From contig NZ_JABFOE010000002.1 of assembly GCF_013116745.1 (NCBI RefSeq), positions 248,001-312,000 on the forward strand: a stretch of DNA of 64,000 bases. Direction: 5' to 3'. The DNA comes from Arthrobacter sp. 260 (GTDB taxonomy: Bacteria; Actinomycetota; Actinomycetes; Actinomycetales; Micrococcaceae). Position 1 is the stretch's first letter, and every line of letters starts with the position of its first letter. The translations under genes were made by a program, and so were the position numbers. The notes below the pieces were generated by a model, which had not been told where the DNA came from, searched no databases, and saw only the letters and a list, made by a program, of their open reading frames with translations. Positions 42,558 through 50,761 of the stretch are shown in pieces.

Positions 42558-43877
42558 ATGACCGAACCAGCCTTGCCGGACCCGGCATACCTCAACCAGA
42601 TCGACGCCGACACCCAGCGCCGCCTCCTCACAGCCGTCCCCCCGACCTCAGACTTCGATGGCGCACCCGAGGACCTGCGTGCCGCCGTCGACAGCAATGT
42701 CGCAGCGCTGCACGATGACCTCCAGCGGATCGTGCACACCCTGCACGCCCACCCGGAGACCGCGTTCCAGGAGCACGACAGTGCACGCCTGATCGCCGAC
42801 ATCCTCACCGAACACGGGATCGTCGCCGATCTTGGCGCCCACGGCGTCGAGACCGCCGTCCGAGCCGAGATCCGCGGGACCGGCGACGGACCCACCATCG
42901 CCGTCCTCAGCGAGTACGACGCGCTCCCGGGCATCGGGCACGCCTGCGGCCACAACGTCATCGCTGCCACCGGAGTGGGTGCTTTCCTGGCGCTCGCCGG
43001 CGTCCGGGACCGGCTCAACGGCACAGTCGTCTTCCTCGGCACCCCCGCCGAGGAGGGCCACTCCGGCAAGGAACTGCTGGCCCGCAACGGGGCGTTCGAC
43101 GGCGTCGACGCCGCCATTATGGTCCACCCCTACGGCTACGATTTGGCCGACCAGGTCTGGCTGGGGCGCCGGCTGCTCACCATCACCTTCACCGGTATCG
43201 CCGCGCACGCCTCCGCCCAGCCGTTCATGGGGCGCAACGCGCTCGACGCCGCCAGCCTCACCTACCAGGGCATCGGCCTGCTCCGCCAACAGCTGCCACC
43301 ATCGGACCGTGTCCACAGCAACATCACCGAGGGCGGGCGCAGCCCCAACATCATCCCGGACACCGCGGTGATGAAGCTGTACGCCCGCTCAAAATACCCG
43401 GAGACGCTGAAGGACCTCAGCAAGCGGCTGGAAGACATTGCCCGCGGTGCGGCCCTGATGACCGGCACCGCCGTGGAGCTGGACTGGGACCAGCACCCGC
43501 CGTCGCTCCCTATTCGTACCAACGACGCGCTCACCGGCCGCTGGGTCGAATCGCAGCAGCGGCGCGGACGCAGCCCGCTTCCCGCCGGAGTGGTCTCGGA
43601 CACGCTTGCAGCCTCCACCGACTTTGGCAACGTCAGCTACCGCATCCCGGGCATCCACCCGTTGATCAAGATCGCCGACCAGAGCACCGCCCTGCACACC
43701 ACCGACTTCGCTGCCGCTGCCGCGTCCGACGCGGCGGTGCAGGGAGCGTACGACGGCGCCGCCGGCCTCGCGCTGACAGCCCTGGATTACCTGATGGACC
43801 CAGTACTGCAGCAGCAGGTCCGGCAGGAGTTCGAGGAGCAGGGCGGGGCCATCGACGTCCCGTCCTACTTCGACTGA
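42558..43877 (+). CDS. M20-family amidohydrolase (AbgB-like)
   Basis: 439 residues. Metal-binding motifs of the M20 metallopeptidase family: HPETAFQEHDSA, IAVLSEYDALPGIGHACGHN with the His-Cys-Gly-His, and GTPAEEGHSGKELL with catalytic Glu pair. A dimerisation domain is inserted around residues 200-330. Its position 74 bases before an AbgT-type transporter suggests uptake and cleavage of p-aminobenzoyl-glutamate or a similar amide. AbgA, the second subunit of the E. coli enzyme, is absent, so this is a single-subunit version. Confidence 0.88.
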   Translation: MTEPALPDPAYLNQIDADTQRRLLTAVPPTSDFDGAPEDLRAAVDSNVAALHDDLQRIVHTLHAHPETAFQEHDSARLIADILTEHGIVADLGAHGVETAVRAEIRGTGDGPTIAVLSEYDALPGIGHACGHNVIAATGVGAFLALAGVRDRLNGTVVFLGTPAEEGHSGKELLARNGAFDGVDAAIMVHPYGYDLADQVWLGRRLLTITFTGIAAHASAQPFMGRNALDAASLTYQGIGLLRQQLPPSDRVHSNITEGGRSPNIIPDTAVMKLYARSKYPETLKDLSKRLEDIARGAALMTGTAVELDWDQHPPSLPIRTNDALTGRWVESQQRRGRSPLPAGVVSDTLAASTDFGNVSYRIPGIHPLIKIADQSTALHTTDFAAAAASDAAVQGAYDGAAGLALTALDYLMDPVLQQQVRQEFEEQGGAIDVPSYFD

Positions 43878-43950
43878 CGTCCAGAACCGCCGGCACGACC
43901 CGCCCTCCTCAACTGAAACCCGCGTGAAATAAGTCAAGGGAGCACCACCC

Positions 43951-45525
43951 ATGTCCAGTACCGCCAGCGCACCGCGCGGATTCACCGACAAGTTCCTCAA
44001 CGGGGTGGAACGGGTCGGCAACAAGCTGCCCGACCCGTTCATGCTCTTCCTGATCCTGTTTGGCATCACCGCCGCAGTGTCGACGGCGATGGCGTGGGCG
44101 AACGTCACCGTCCAGCTGCCCGGCAGCGATGAGATCACCGAGATCAAGGGTCTCTTCACCGCCGAGGGTCTCACCTGGCTTACCACCAACCTGGGCCCGA
44201 ACTACCTCGGCTTCCCGCCGCTCGCCACCGTGCTGCCAATCCTCCTGGCGGTGGGTGTGGCGGAGAAGTCAGGCCTGCTGGGAGCCATGATCCGGCGGGC
44301 CTTCGGCAGCGCGCCGCGCTGGGCGCTGCCGTACGCCGTCGGCGTTGTCGGGGTGATGGGTTCGATCATGTCGGACGCCGCGTTTGTGGTGATCCCTCCG
44401 CTGGCGGCCCTGGTGTTCAAGGCCGCCGGCCGTCACCCGGTAGCGGGTCTGCTGGGCGGTTTCGCCGCTGCTGGCGCTGGCTACTCGACAAACGTGCTGG
44501 TGACCAGCCTCGACGCCCTCTTCGCGGGCATCACGACGGCGGTCACCGAGACGCTGCCCAACGCCGGGTCCCCGGTGACCCCCGTGTCGAACTACTTCTT
44601 CAATGTGGTGGCCTCGGTGGTGCTGATGCTGATCGCCGGGTTTGTGATCGACAAAATCCTTGAGCCCCGGCTGGAACGCCAGGGCATCCCCCGCGACGAA
44701 ATCCGCGACGAAGACGCACCCGCTGCGCCCACCAGCGCCGAGCTCAGTGCCGACCTGACGGCCACCGAGTCCAAGGGCCTGCGGTGGGCACTGATCGGCG
44801 GGGCGATCCTCGCCGCCGTGCTGGTGGTGGCGTTCACCCTTCCCGCCTCACCGTGGCGTAACGAGGACGGCGGGTTCCTGCCCACCTCCCCGCTGCTGAG
44901 CTCCATCGTGTTCGTGGTGTTCAGCATGTTCGTGGTGCCGGGGCTGGTCTACGGCAAGATTGTCGGCACGATCACCACCGGCCGGGACATCCCGCGGGTG
45001 ATGGGCGAGGCGATCAAGGACATGGCCGGGTTCCTGGTGCTGGCGTTCATCCTGGGGCAGTTCATCGCCCTGTTCAACTGGTCGGGGATCGGGCAGTGGA
45101 TCGCGGTTGCGGGCGCCGGGGGACTGGAAGCGATCGGGTTGACCGGCTATCCGGCCATCCTGGGCTTCATCCTGCTGGCCTCGCTGCTGAACCTGTTCAT
45201 CATCTCCGGGTCCGCGATGTGGACGCTGATGGCCGCCGTCTTCGTGCCCCTGTTTGTGCTGCTCGGCTACGAGCCCGCCTTCATCCAGGCCGCGTTCCGG
45301 GTGGGCGACTCGGCCACCCAGGTGATCACCCCCCTGAACCCCTACATGATCGTTCTCCTGACGATGCTGCGGAAGTACGAGCCGGACGCCGGCCTGGGCA
45401 CCCTGATGGCGCGGATGCTGCCCTTCGTGGTGCCCTTCTGGCTGGCGTGGGTGGCCATCCTGAGCGTGTTCTTCTTCCTTGACCTGCCACTGGGACCCGG
45501 CAACGGCATCTTCCTGCCCGAGTAA
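43951..45525 (+). CDS. abgT: AbgT-family transporter
   Basis: 524 residues with about a dozen helices. Family blocks: GNKLPDPFMLFLILFGITAA, GVAEKSGLLGAMIRRAFG, AAAGAGYSTNVLVTSLDALF, SGSAMWTLMAAVFVPLFVLL and NPYMIVLLTMLRKYEPDAGL. AbgT proteins import p-aminobenzoyl-glutamate, and some export sulfonamides. Linked to the upstream M20 hydrolase. The symbol is a family-level call. Confidence 0.92.
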   Translation: MSSTASAPRGFTDKFLNGVERVGNKLPDPFMLFLILFGITAAVSTAMAWANVTVQLPGSDEITEIKGLFTAEGLTWLTTNLGPNYLGFPPLATVLPILLAVGVAEKSGLLGAMIRRAFGSAPRWALPYAVGVVGVMGSIMSDAAFVVIPPLAALVFKAAGRHPVAGLLGGFAAAGAGYSTNVLVTSLDALFAGITTAVTETLPNAGSPVTPVSNYFFNVVASVVLMLIAGFVIDKILEPRLERQGIPRDEIRDEDAPAAPTSAELSADLTATESKGLRWALIGGAILAAVLVVAFTLPASPWRNEDGGFLPTSPLLSSIVFVVFSMFVVPGLVYGKIVGTITTGRDIPRVMGEAIKDMAGFLVLAFILGQFIALFNWSGIGQWIAVAGAGGLEAIGLTGYPAILGFILLASLLNLFIISGSAMWTLMAAVFVPLFVLLGYEPAFIQAAFRVGDSATQVITPLNPYMIVLLTMLRKYEPDAGLGTLMARMLPFVVPFWLAWVAILSVFFFLDLPLGPGNGIFLPE

Positions 45526-45545
45526 CCAGGACCACTGGTCAAACT

Positions 45546-45581
45546 CGCCCGGTCGAACGGAATAGGCCCGCAGGCCGGGCG
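45546..45581. terminator. Hairpin between abgT and the ATP-grasp gene
   Basis: CGCCCGG at 45546-45552 and CCGGGCG at 45575-45581 are perfect seven-base arms. No T-run. It may reduce read-through from the transporter operon into the ATP-grasp gene, 35 bases further on. Confidence 0.4.
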
Positions 45582-45615
45582 GTTATGCCTAACGAACCCA
45601 AGCTGGAGGTACATC

Positions 45616-46590
45616 GTGACCAAGATTTTTGCCCTGCATGAGAACCCTGAATGGTTCCCACCCTTCGCGAAGGCTTTCGAGGCCGAGGGCGTCGAAGTGG
45701 AAGAGTGGCTGCTCACCGACGGCGTGCTCGACCTGGACCAGGTGCCACCCGAGGGCATCTTCTGGTCCCGGATCAGCGCTTCGTCGCACACCCGCGATCA
45801 CCATCTCTCGAAGGATTACGCCCGGGCCGTCCTGTCCTGGCTGGAAGCGCACGGCCGCCGTACAGTGAACGGCCGCCGCATCCTCGAGCTGGAAATGAGC
45901 AAGATCGACCAGTTGACGGCGCTGAAGGCGGCCGGCATCGACACGCCCCGGACCGTTGCGGCCATCGGCAAGGACCGGATCCTCGACGCCGCGGCAGGCT
46001 TCCCGACCCCCTTCATTACCAAGCACAACCAGGGCGGCAAAGGCCTCGGCGTCCGGAAGTTTGAGAGCCACGAAGAGCTGGCCGAATACGTCGGCTCGTC
46101 CGAGTTTGAGGAACCCCAGGACGGCATCACCCTGATCCAGGAGTTCATCCAGGCAGCCGAACCCATCATCACCCGGGTCGAAATCGTCGGCGGTGAGTTC
46201 ATCTACGCCATCCAGGCCGACACGGCGCGCGGCGGCTTCCAGCTGTGCCCGGCTGACGCCTGCGCGATCGACCCGGTGACCGGCAAACCCATCATGCCGC
46301 CCGGCGCCACGATCCAACCCGAGGAAGGCCAGCAGCTCTTCAGTATCCGCGAGGGCTTCGACCACCCGATCATCGAGAAGTACCTCGAGTTCGCGCGACG
46401 GAACAACATCGAGGTGTGCGGGATCGAGTTCATCGAGACCGCCGACGGCAGGGTCCTCACCTACGACGTGAACACCAACACCAACTACAACGCAGTGGTT
46501 GAGGCCGAGGCGCCCCGCTCAGCCCCGGGCGCACTCGTGAAGTACCTCTCTGGGCTCGCCGCTCCCGCGCCCGAACCTGCGCTTCGCTAG
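45616..46590 (+). CDS. ATP-grasp protein, RimK-like carboxylate-amine ligase
   Basis: 324 residues from GTG behind GGAGG. ATP-grasp features: TKHNQGGKGLGVRKFES as the glycine-rich loop, QEFIQAA, and CGIEFIETADGRVLTYDVNT with acidic Mg ligands and N. It would join a carboxylate to an amine with ATP, as RimK or amide-forming ligases do. Substrate unknown. Its position downstream of the AbgT operon may be chance; a hairpin lies between them. Confidence 0.85.
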   Translation: MTKIFALHENPEWFPPFAKAFEAEGVEVEEWLLTDGVLDLDQVPPEGIFWSRISASSHTRDHHLSKDYARAVLSWLEAHGRRTVNGRRILELEMSKIDQLTALKAAGIDTPRTVAAIGKDRILDAAAGFPTPFITKHNQGGKGLGVRKFESHEELAEYVGSSEFEEPQDGITLIQEFIQAAEPIITRVEIVGGEFIYAIQADTARGGFQLCPADACAIDPVTGKPIMPPGATIQPEEGQQLFSIREGFDHPIIEKYLEFARRNNIEVCGIEFIETADGRVLTYDVNTNTNYNAVVEAEAPRSAPGALVKYLSGLAAPAPEPALR

Positions 46591-46674
46591 GGTAGGCGAA
46601 CAGGGACGACGCATCCGAGGACGACGACGGCCCGCCAGCAACGCGTCGTCGTGCGGACCGGGAGGGGTTGAGCA

Positions 46675-47070
46675 ATGAAGAAGAGTGACCTGCCGAGCAC
46701 GCTGCAGCGCTCCGGGAAGAAGGCACAGGACACCTTCGCCAAGACTCTTGAGTCGGCGGAGGAGGAATACGGTGAGGGGGAGCGGGCTCACCGGACCGCC
46801 TTCAGCTCGCTGAAACACACGCACGAGAAGGTGGGTGACCACTGGGAACCCAAAGAGGAGAGCGGCCCATCTGATGCTGCCTCCGAGCGTGGCGGGCAGA
46901 ACCCGGGGGAGACAGCCGGAGGAGTGGACGCGAACGCCTCCAAAGATCACCTGTACGGGATCGCCAGAACCCTCAAGGTTCAGGGCCGATCACGGATGAC
47001 GAAGGCCGAATTGGTGGAGGCCATCCAGCGGGCCAACGACCGCGAGACGCGACGGGCACGGGACACCTGA
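46675..47070 (+). CDS. ChaB-family protein with Rho-N-like C-terminus
   Basis: 131 residues. Residues 3-62 are the ChaB domain (DLPSTLQRSGKKAQDTFAKT, then SLKHTHEKVGDHWEPK). A Gly/Ser/Asp linker follows and residues about 90-125 (KDHLYGIARTLKVQGRSRMT, KAELVEAIQRAN) form a Rho_N/SAP-type motif that binds nucleic acid in other proteins. Function unknown; ChaB relatives occur near cation transporters, but none is adjacent here. Confidence 0.85.
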   Translation: MKKSDLPSTLQRSGKKAQDTFAKTLESAEEEYGEGERAHRTAFSSLKHTHEKVGDHWEPKEESGPSDAASERGGQNPGETAGGVDANASKDHLYGIARTLKVQGRSRMTKAELVEAIQRANDRETRRARDT

Positions 47071-47109
47071 CCTATTACGCAACACAAACATTTCGTAATC
47101 ATCGTGAGG

Positions 47110-47128
47110 ATAGGTTAGCCTTACTTCG
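47110..47128. promoter_or_regulatory. DtxR/IdeR-type iron box
   Basis: ATAGGTTAGCCTTACTTCG matches the DtxR/IdeR consensus (TTAGGTTAGSCTAACCTAA) in about 14 of 19 positions, with the left half nearly complete. It lies 54-72 bases upstream of a siderophore-binding lipoprotein gene, the usual position for iron repression. Confidence 0.65.
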
Positions 47129-47181
47129 TCGCGTCCGAACGGGCGTGAGTCACAGTTTCCCGAAAGTCGAGGAGCCCCTCC

Positions 47182-48246
47182 ATGGCCCCCACCCGCATGC
47201 GCGGTTTCGCTGCCGCCGCGACAGCAGCCGCCGCCATCCTGGCCCTATCCGCCTGCAGTACCGGTCCCGCCGATGATGGCTCAGCGACCGACGCCCCTAC
47301 CGCTGCTGGCGCGGCAGACCAGTTCCCCGTCACCATTGAGCACGCGTACGGCGAAACGGTCATCGAGGAACTGCCCGAGCGCGTGGCCACCGTTGACTGG
47401 GTCAACGCGGACGTCACCCTGGCCCTCGGCGTCGTTCCCGTCGGCATGCAGAGTGACGAGTACGGCGGCAACGAGAACGCCTCCACCCCGTGGAAGGATG
47501 CCAAGCTCGAAGAGCTCGGCGCCGCGATCGGCACCGACAACGCCCCGGTCCAGTACTCGGAAGCCGATGGGTACGCTTTCGACGAGGTCGCCGCGACCAA
47601 CCCCGACGTCATCCTGGCCGCCTACTCAGGCCTGACCCAGGAGGACTACGACACCCTGAGCGCCATCGCGCCGGTTGTCGCGTTCCCCGAGGTCGCCTAC
47701 GGCACCCCGTGGCAGGAATCGACCCGCATCATCGGCGAGGCCCTGGGCCTGACCGACGAGGCCGAAGAACTGATCACCGAGACCGAAGAGACAGTGGCCT
47801 CCGCCGCCGCCGACTACCCGTCGATCGTGGGCAAGACCTTCATCTACGGCAACCTTGATCCGGCTAGTGCCGAAGGCGTAAGCATCTACACGGCCAACGA
47901 CAATCGGCCGCGCTTCCTGGAGTCAATCGGGATGGTCCAGGCCGACGTCGTCACCGACAACACCGAGGGCTCGGAAGAGTTCTTTATCGCCTGGTCTGCC
48001 GAGCGGGCGAACGAGCTGGAGTCGGACATCTTCGTGACCTGGGTGCCCGACGAGGCCACCACCGAGGCCATCGTCGAGGACCCCCTGCTGAGCCAGATTC
48101 CGGCCGTGGAGTCCGGTGCACTGGTCGCTGACCCCGACAACACGCTCACCCTGTCCATCTCCGCGGCGAACCCGCTGAGCCTCCCCTGGGCGCTGGACAC
48201 CTTCCTCCCCATGCTGGACGAGGCAGCCCAGGCCGCCGAAGGCTAA
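47182..48246 (+). CDS. Iron-siderophore ABC transporter binding lipoprotein
   Basis: 354 residues. Lipoprotein signal ending ALSACS with Cys25. The mature protein is a FecB/FepB-type helical-backbone binding protein: VIEELPERVATVDWVNADVT, the conserved VDEVAATNPDVILAAYSG-like block, and an FLESIGMVQADVV segment. It would bind ferric siderophores at the cell surface. No permease or ATPase genes are adjacent, so it must rely on components encoded elsewhere. Iron control is predicted by the upstream box. Confidence 0.92.
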   Translation: MAPTRMRGFAAAATAAAAILALSACSTGPADDGSATDAPTAAGAADQFPVTIEHAYGETVIEELPERVATVDWVNADVTLALGVVPVGMQSDEYGGNENASTPWKDAKLEELGAAIGTDNAPVQYSEADGYAFDEVAATNPDVILAAYSGLTQEDYDTLSAIAPVVAFPEVAYGTPWQESTRIIGEALGLTDEAEELITETEETVASAAADYPSIVGKTFIYGNLDPASAEGVSIYTANDNRPRFLESIGMVQADVVTDNTEGSEEFFIAWSAERANELESDIFVTWVPDEATTEAIVEDPLLSQIPAVESGALVADPDNTLTLSISAANPLSLPWALDTFLPMLDEAAQAAEG

Positions 48247-48260
48247 ACCTCCCGCGTCAA

Positions 48261-48324
48261 AGACGGCCCTCAGGGCAAGGCCCGCCGGTTGCACACGGCG
48301 GGTCTGCTTCTGGGGGCCGTTTCT
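48261..48324. repeat. Dispersed palindromic unit, copy 2 (terminator-like)
   Basis: Arms AGACGGCCCTCAG (48261-48273) and CTGGGGGCCGTTTCT (48310-48324) pair with one G-T. The inside again reads GGCAAGG..CGCCGGTTGCA..CGGCGGGTCT, nearly identical to the unit at 33298-33359. It begins 15 bases after the stop of the siderophore-binding gene. Confidence 0.85.
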
Positions 48325-48426
48325 GTGTCCGCGGCTGGGAGGTGTGCAGCTCCAGTTGCTCTCAGGGGTCATCCTCGGATGAAATAGGATCAGCACACTT
48401 AGTTTCATCAAGGATGGAGATGCACC

Positions 48427-48732
48427 ATGGCACAACCGGACATTCAGGAACTTCAGGAAGCCACCGCCTGGGACGCCGACGGCGAGAAGCTGGGCGAGGT
48501 GTCGCAGGTCCACCTCGACGGCCGCACCGGCGAGCCCGTATGGCTGACCGTTCCGCTGGGGCTGTTCAACACCCGTGAGCACTTCATCCCCTACCAGGGT
48601 GCACGGCTCGACGGCGGCGACCTCCACGTTGCGTACACCAAGGACAAGATCAAGGACGCCCCAGACCTGGAGGCGGCGTCGGAACTCACCGACGAGCAGA
48701 TGGCTACCCTCAGCGAGTACTACGGGATCTAG
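48427..48732 (+). CDS. PRC-barrel domain protein
   Basis: 101 residues from ATG after GGATGGAG. A PRC beta-barrel covers most of it (TAWDADGEKLGEVSQVHLD, then GEPVWLTVPLGLF, TREHFIPYQGARLDGG, LHVAYTKDKIKDAPD). Such proteins bind RNA or other proteins, or are stress related; no function is established for this small single-domain form. Confidence 0.9.
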   Translation: MAQPDIQELQEATAWDADGEKLGEVSQVHLDGRTGEPVWLTVPLGLFNTREHFIPYQGARLDGGDLHVAYTKDKIKDAPDLEAASELTDEQMATLSEYYGI

Positions 48733-48739
48733 GGGCCAC

Positions 48740-48753
48740 GCTCCTTCGGGAGC
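48740..48753. terminator. Short hairpin after the PRC-barrel gene
   Basis: GCTCC-TTCG-GGAGC, a five-base stem with a stable TTCG loop, seven bases after the stop and followed by CCGTTT. A plausible terminator. Confidence 0.55.
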
Positions 48754-48768
48754 CCGTTTAACGGCAAA

Positions 48769-48836
48769 CGCGCCCGCCGTCAGCGGGGAACTGCCAGCCT
48801 TTAGTGGCCGGTTTTCTCCCCCTGACTGCGGGCGCG
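48769..48836. terminator. Long bidirectional terminator hairpin
   Basis: CGCGCCCGC at 48769-48777 pairs with GCGGGCGCG at 48828-48836. The stem continues with GTCAG/CTGAC and GGGGA/TCCCC inside. It separates the convergent PRC-barrel and DUF6480 genes. Confidence 0.7.
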
Positions 48837-48867
48837 CTGCGTTGGTAAAGCGTGTGAGACTGGTTCC

Positions 48868-49101
48868 CTAGAACACGTCGACCAGCCGGCCGACCACAAA
48901 CAGGACGATGCACGCCGCAAAAACCACGCCGATGCCGATCAGCCACGGGAGCGGGTTGTTCGACTTTGAGGTGCCCTCGTCGTGACCCTGGGGTCCCACG
49001 GTTGAGGATTCGCCCGGAGGGGTTTCGCCCGGGGGGACGCCGCCGCCCGGCTCTAGCCCGGTGATCTTGTCGCCCTGTGGATCGGGATTCTGTCCTGTCA
49101 T
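48868..49101 (-). CDS. DUF6480 small membrane protein
   Basis: 77 residues from ATG at 49101, seven bases after AGGAGG. Begins MTGQNPDPQGDKITGLEPGG and then has the diagnostic GGVPPGETPPGES; a Gln/Gly/Ser linker leads to one C-terminal helix (WLIGIGVVFAACIVLFVVGR). A common actinobacterial gene of unknown function with the N-terminus outside or in the cytoplasm. It begins ten bases after the end of the next upstream gene, so the two are an operon. Confidence 0.85.
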   Translation of the reverse strand: MTGQNPDPQGDKITGLEPGGGVPPGETPPGESSTVGPQGHDEGTSKSNNPLPWLIGIGVVFAACIVLFVVGRLVDVF

Positions 49102-49111
49102 GCGGTGCCTC

Positions 49112-49378
49112 CTAGATTTCCCAATCAGACCTCTTGGGTGATGGATCTTTCGTGTCACGCGGCGTCCAGGACATGGTGATATCGGCGCCTTCTTCTGTTT
49201 CACGGACAAACAGATGAAGGTCCTCACCGTAAAGGTTCTCGTTTTCGACCACGTCACCCGCCTCGTGGGCCAACTCCACCAGACGGCTGATGGCCACTGC
49301 CATGGCACGGCCCCAGTCGTGTGGATGCTTGCTTGACGATTCCTCGGTTACAGAGAACTTTCTATCCATAGTTGCCAT
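49112..49378 (-). CDS. Small hypothetical protein, 88 residues
   Basis: ATG at 49378, four bases after AAGGAG; a second ATG at 49370 is possible. Contains MAVAISRLVELAHEAGDVVE and LYGEDLHLFVRETEEGADIT, giving an acidic, soluble alpha/beta protein. Not recognised. In an operon with DUF6480. Confidence 0.65.
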   Translation of the reverse strand: MATMDRKFSVTEESSSKHPHDWGRAMAVAISRLVELAHEAGDVVENENLYGEDLHLFVRETEEGADITMSWTPRDTKDPSPKRSDWEI

Positions 49379-49553
49379 TGTGCTCCTTAGGTCTCTGCAG
49401 TGGGAACGCCAGTGAGGCAGCGGGTTCATGCCCCACAACAAAGAATGGTAAGTCCCCTGTGCAGTTTCGGAATGATCCAACCCTAGCAGCACAGCCGTTC
49501 ACAATGACCGGGCAATTGCGTGCGGCCAGAGCGGGCGTGGTAGATCCTTAGAT

Positions 49554-50564
49554 ATGCCTGCATCCCCTTCCGCACCCCAGACACCGCCTACTTCAGCCGA
49601 CCCTGAGGCCGAGGAACGCAGCGCCCGGATCGCCGTCACGTTGTTTCCGCTGCTGATTCTCGCGGGCGGCGCGGTGGCTGTCCTGACACCGGGGACTTTC
49701 GCAGGAATGGGACCCTGGATCAACCCGCTGCTCGGGCTGATCATGTTCGGGATGGGGCTGACGCTCACCCCGCCGGACTTCGCGCTGATCGCCAAACGCC
49801 CCATCCCGGTCGTCATCGGTGTGGTGGCCCAGTTCATGATCATGCCGCTGCTCGGCTGGCTCATTGCAGCCGCGCTGGGGTTGCCGCCGGCGTTGGCGGC
49901 CGGGGTGATCCTGGTGGGATGTTGCCCTGGCGGCACTGCCTCCAACGTGGTCGCCTACCTGGCGAAGGGCGACGTTGCCCTGTCGGTGGCCATGACCTCG
50001 GTATCGACCCTGATCGCGCCCCTGTTCACCCCGGTGCTGGCGCTCTGGCTCGCCGGCCAGTACATGCCGGTCGACGCCGGCTCGATGGCCTTCTCGATTG
50101 TGCAGATTGTCCTGCTTCCCGTCCTGCTGGGTCTGGTGGTGCGCCGCTTCCTGCCCGGGGTAGTCGCCACATGTCTCCCGGCACTGCCCTGGCTGTCGGT
50201 CGGAGCGATCACCCTCGTGGTCATCGCGGTGGTCTCCGGAAGTGCCGGGATCATCTTCTCGGCTGGACTGCTGGTTCTGGTGGCCGTCATCGCACACAAC
50301 GGCCTGGGGTACGCGCTGGGCTACGGCGCCGCACGCCTGTTCAAACTGCCGATCGCCTCGCGGCGGACCACGGCGATCGAGGTCGGCATGCAGAACTCCG
50401 GTCTCGCCGCTGGCCTCGCCCGCCAGTACCTGACCCCCGAGGCCGCGCTGCCCGGCGCCATCTTCTCCATCTGGCACAACGTCTCCGGTGCGGTGCTGGC
50501 CGCCTACTGGCGGCGTCGGGACGCGCGTAACACTGCGCCACGCGACCAGCAGCCCGTCGGCTAG
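49554..50564 (+). CDS. Bile acid:sodium symporter family protein
   Basis: 336 residues with about nine to ten helices. Family motif block GVILVGCCPGGTASNVVAYL (the crossover region that binds sodium), TSVSTLIAPLFTPVLALWLA, and AIEVGMQNSGLAAGLARQY (second crossover). Transports organic anions, in bacteria often pantoate or other carboxylates, with sodium. No strong ribosome site. The substrate is unknown. Confidence 0.92.
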   Translation: MPASPSAPQTPPTSADPEAEERSARIAVTLFPLLILAGGAVAVLTPGTFAGMGPWINPLLGLIMFGMGLTLTPPDFALIAKRPIPVVIGVVAQFMIMPLLGWLIAAALGLPPALAAGVILVGCCPGGTASNVVAYLAKGDVALSVAMTSVSTLIAPLFTPVLALWLAGQYMPVDAGSMAFSIVQIVLLPVLLGLVVRRFLPGVVATCLPALPWLSVGAITLVVIAVVSGSAGIIFSAGLLVLVAVIAHNGLGYALGYGAARLFKLPIASRRTTAIEVGMQNSGLAAGLARQYLTPEAALPGAIFSIWHNVSGAVLAAYWRRRDARNTAPRDQQPVG

Positions 50565-50752
50565 GAGACCAACCCGGTCAGGTTCAGGACCAGCAGGGCC
50601 AGCGAAACGAATACGCCGACGGCGACGGCGACGCCCGCCGTGTAGACCCACCACTGGCGGGAGCCGACCGGATGACTCTCCTGGTGGGCCCGTGACTCAG
50701 TGATCCCAATGAAGTCGAGAACTCTCCGCACCTTGCCCGGTTCCTGTGTCAT
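50561..50752 (-). CDS. Small single-helix membrane protein, 63 residues
   Basis: A charged N-terminal half (MTQEPGKVRRVLDFIGITES) and one hydrophobic helix (VYTAGVAVAVGVFVSLALLV). The ATG is preceded by TAGCAT with six bases between, so it may be leaderless, and it starts nine bases after the end of the upstream flavoprotein gene. Its stop overlaps the convergent symporter stop by four bases. Function unknown. Confidence 0.55.
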   Translation of the reverse strand: MTQEPGKVRRVLDFIGITESRAHQESHPVGSRQWWVYTAGVAVAVGVFVSLALLVLNLTGLVS

Positions 50753-50761
50753 CCGCTGATG

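Noticed and set aside
45527-45540. Short ACCAG-n5-CTGGT repeat after abgT as an operator
   Set aside because: Five-base arms directly after a stop codon are expected by chance in this GC content.
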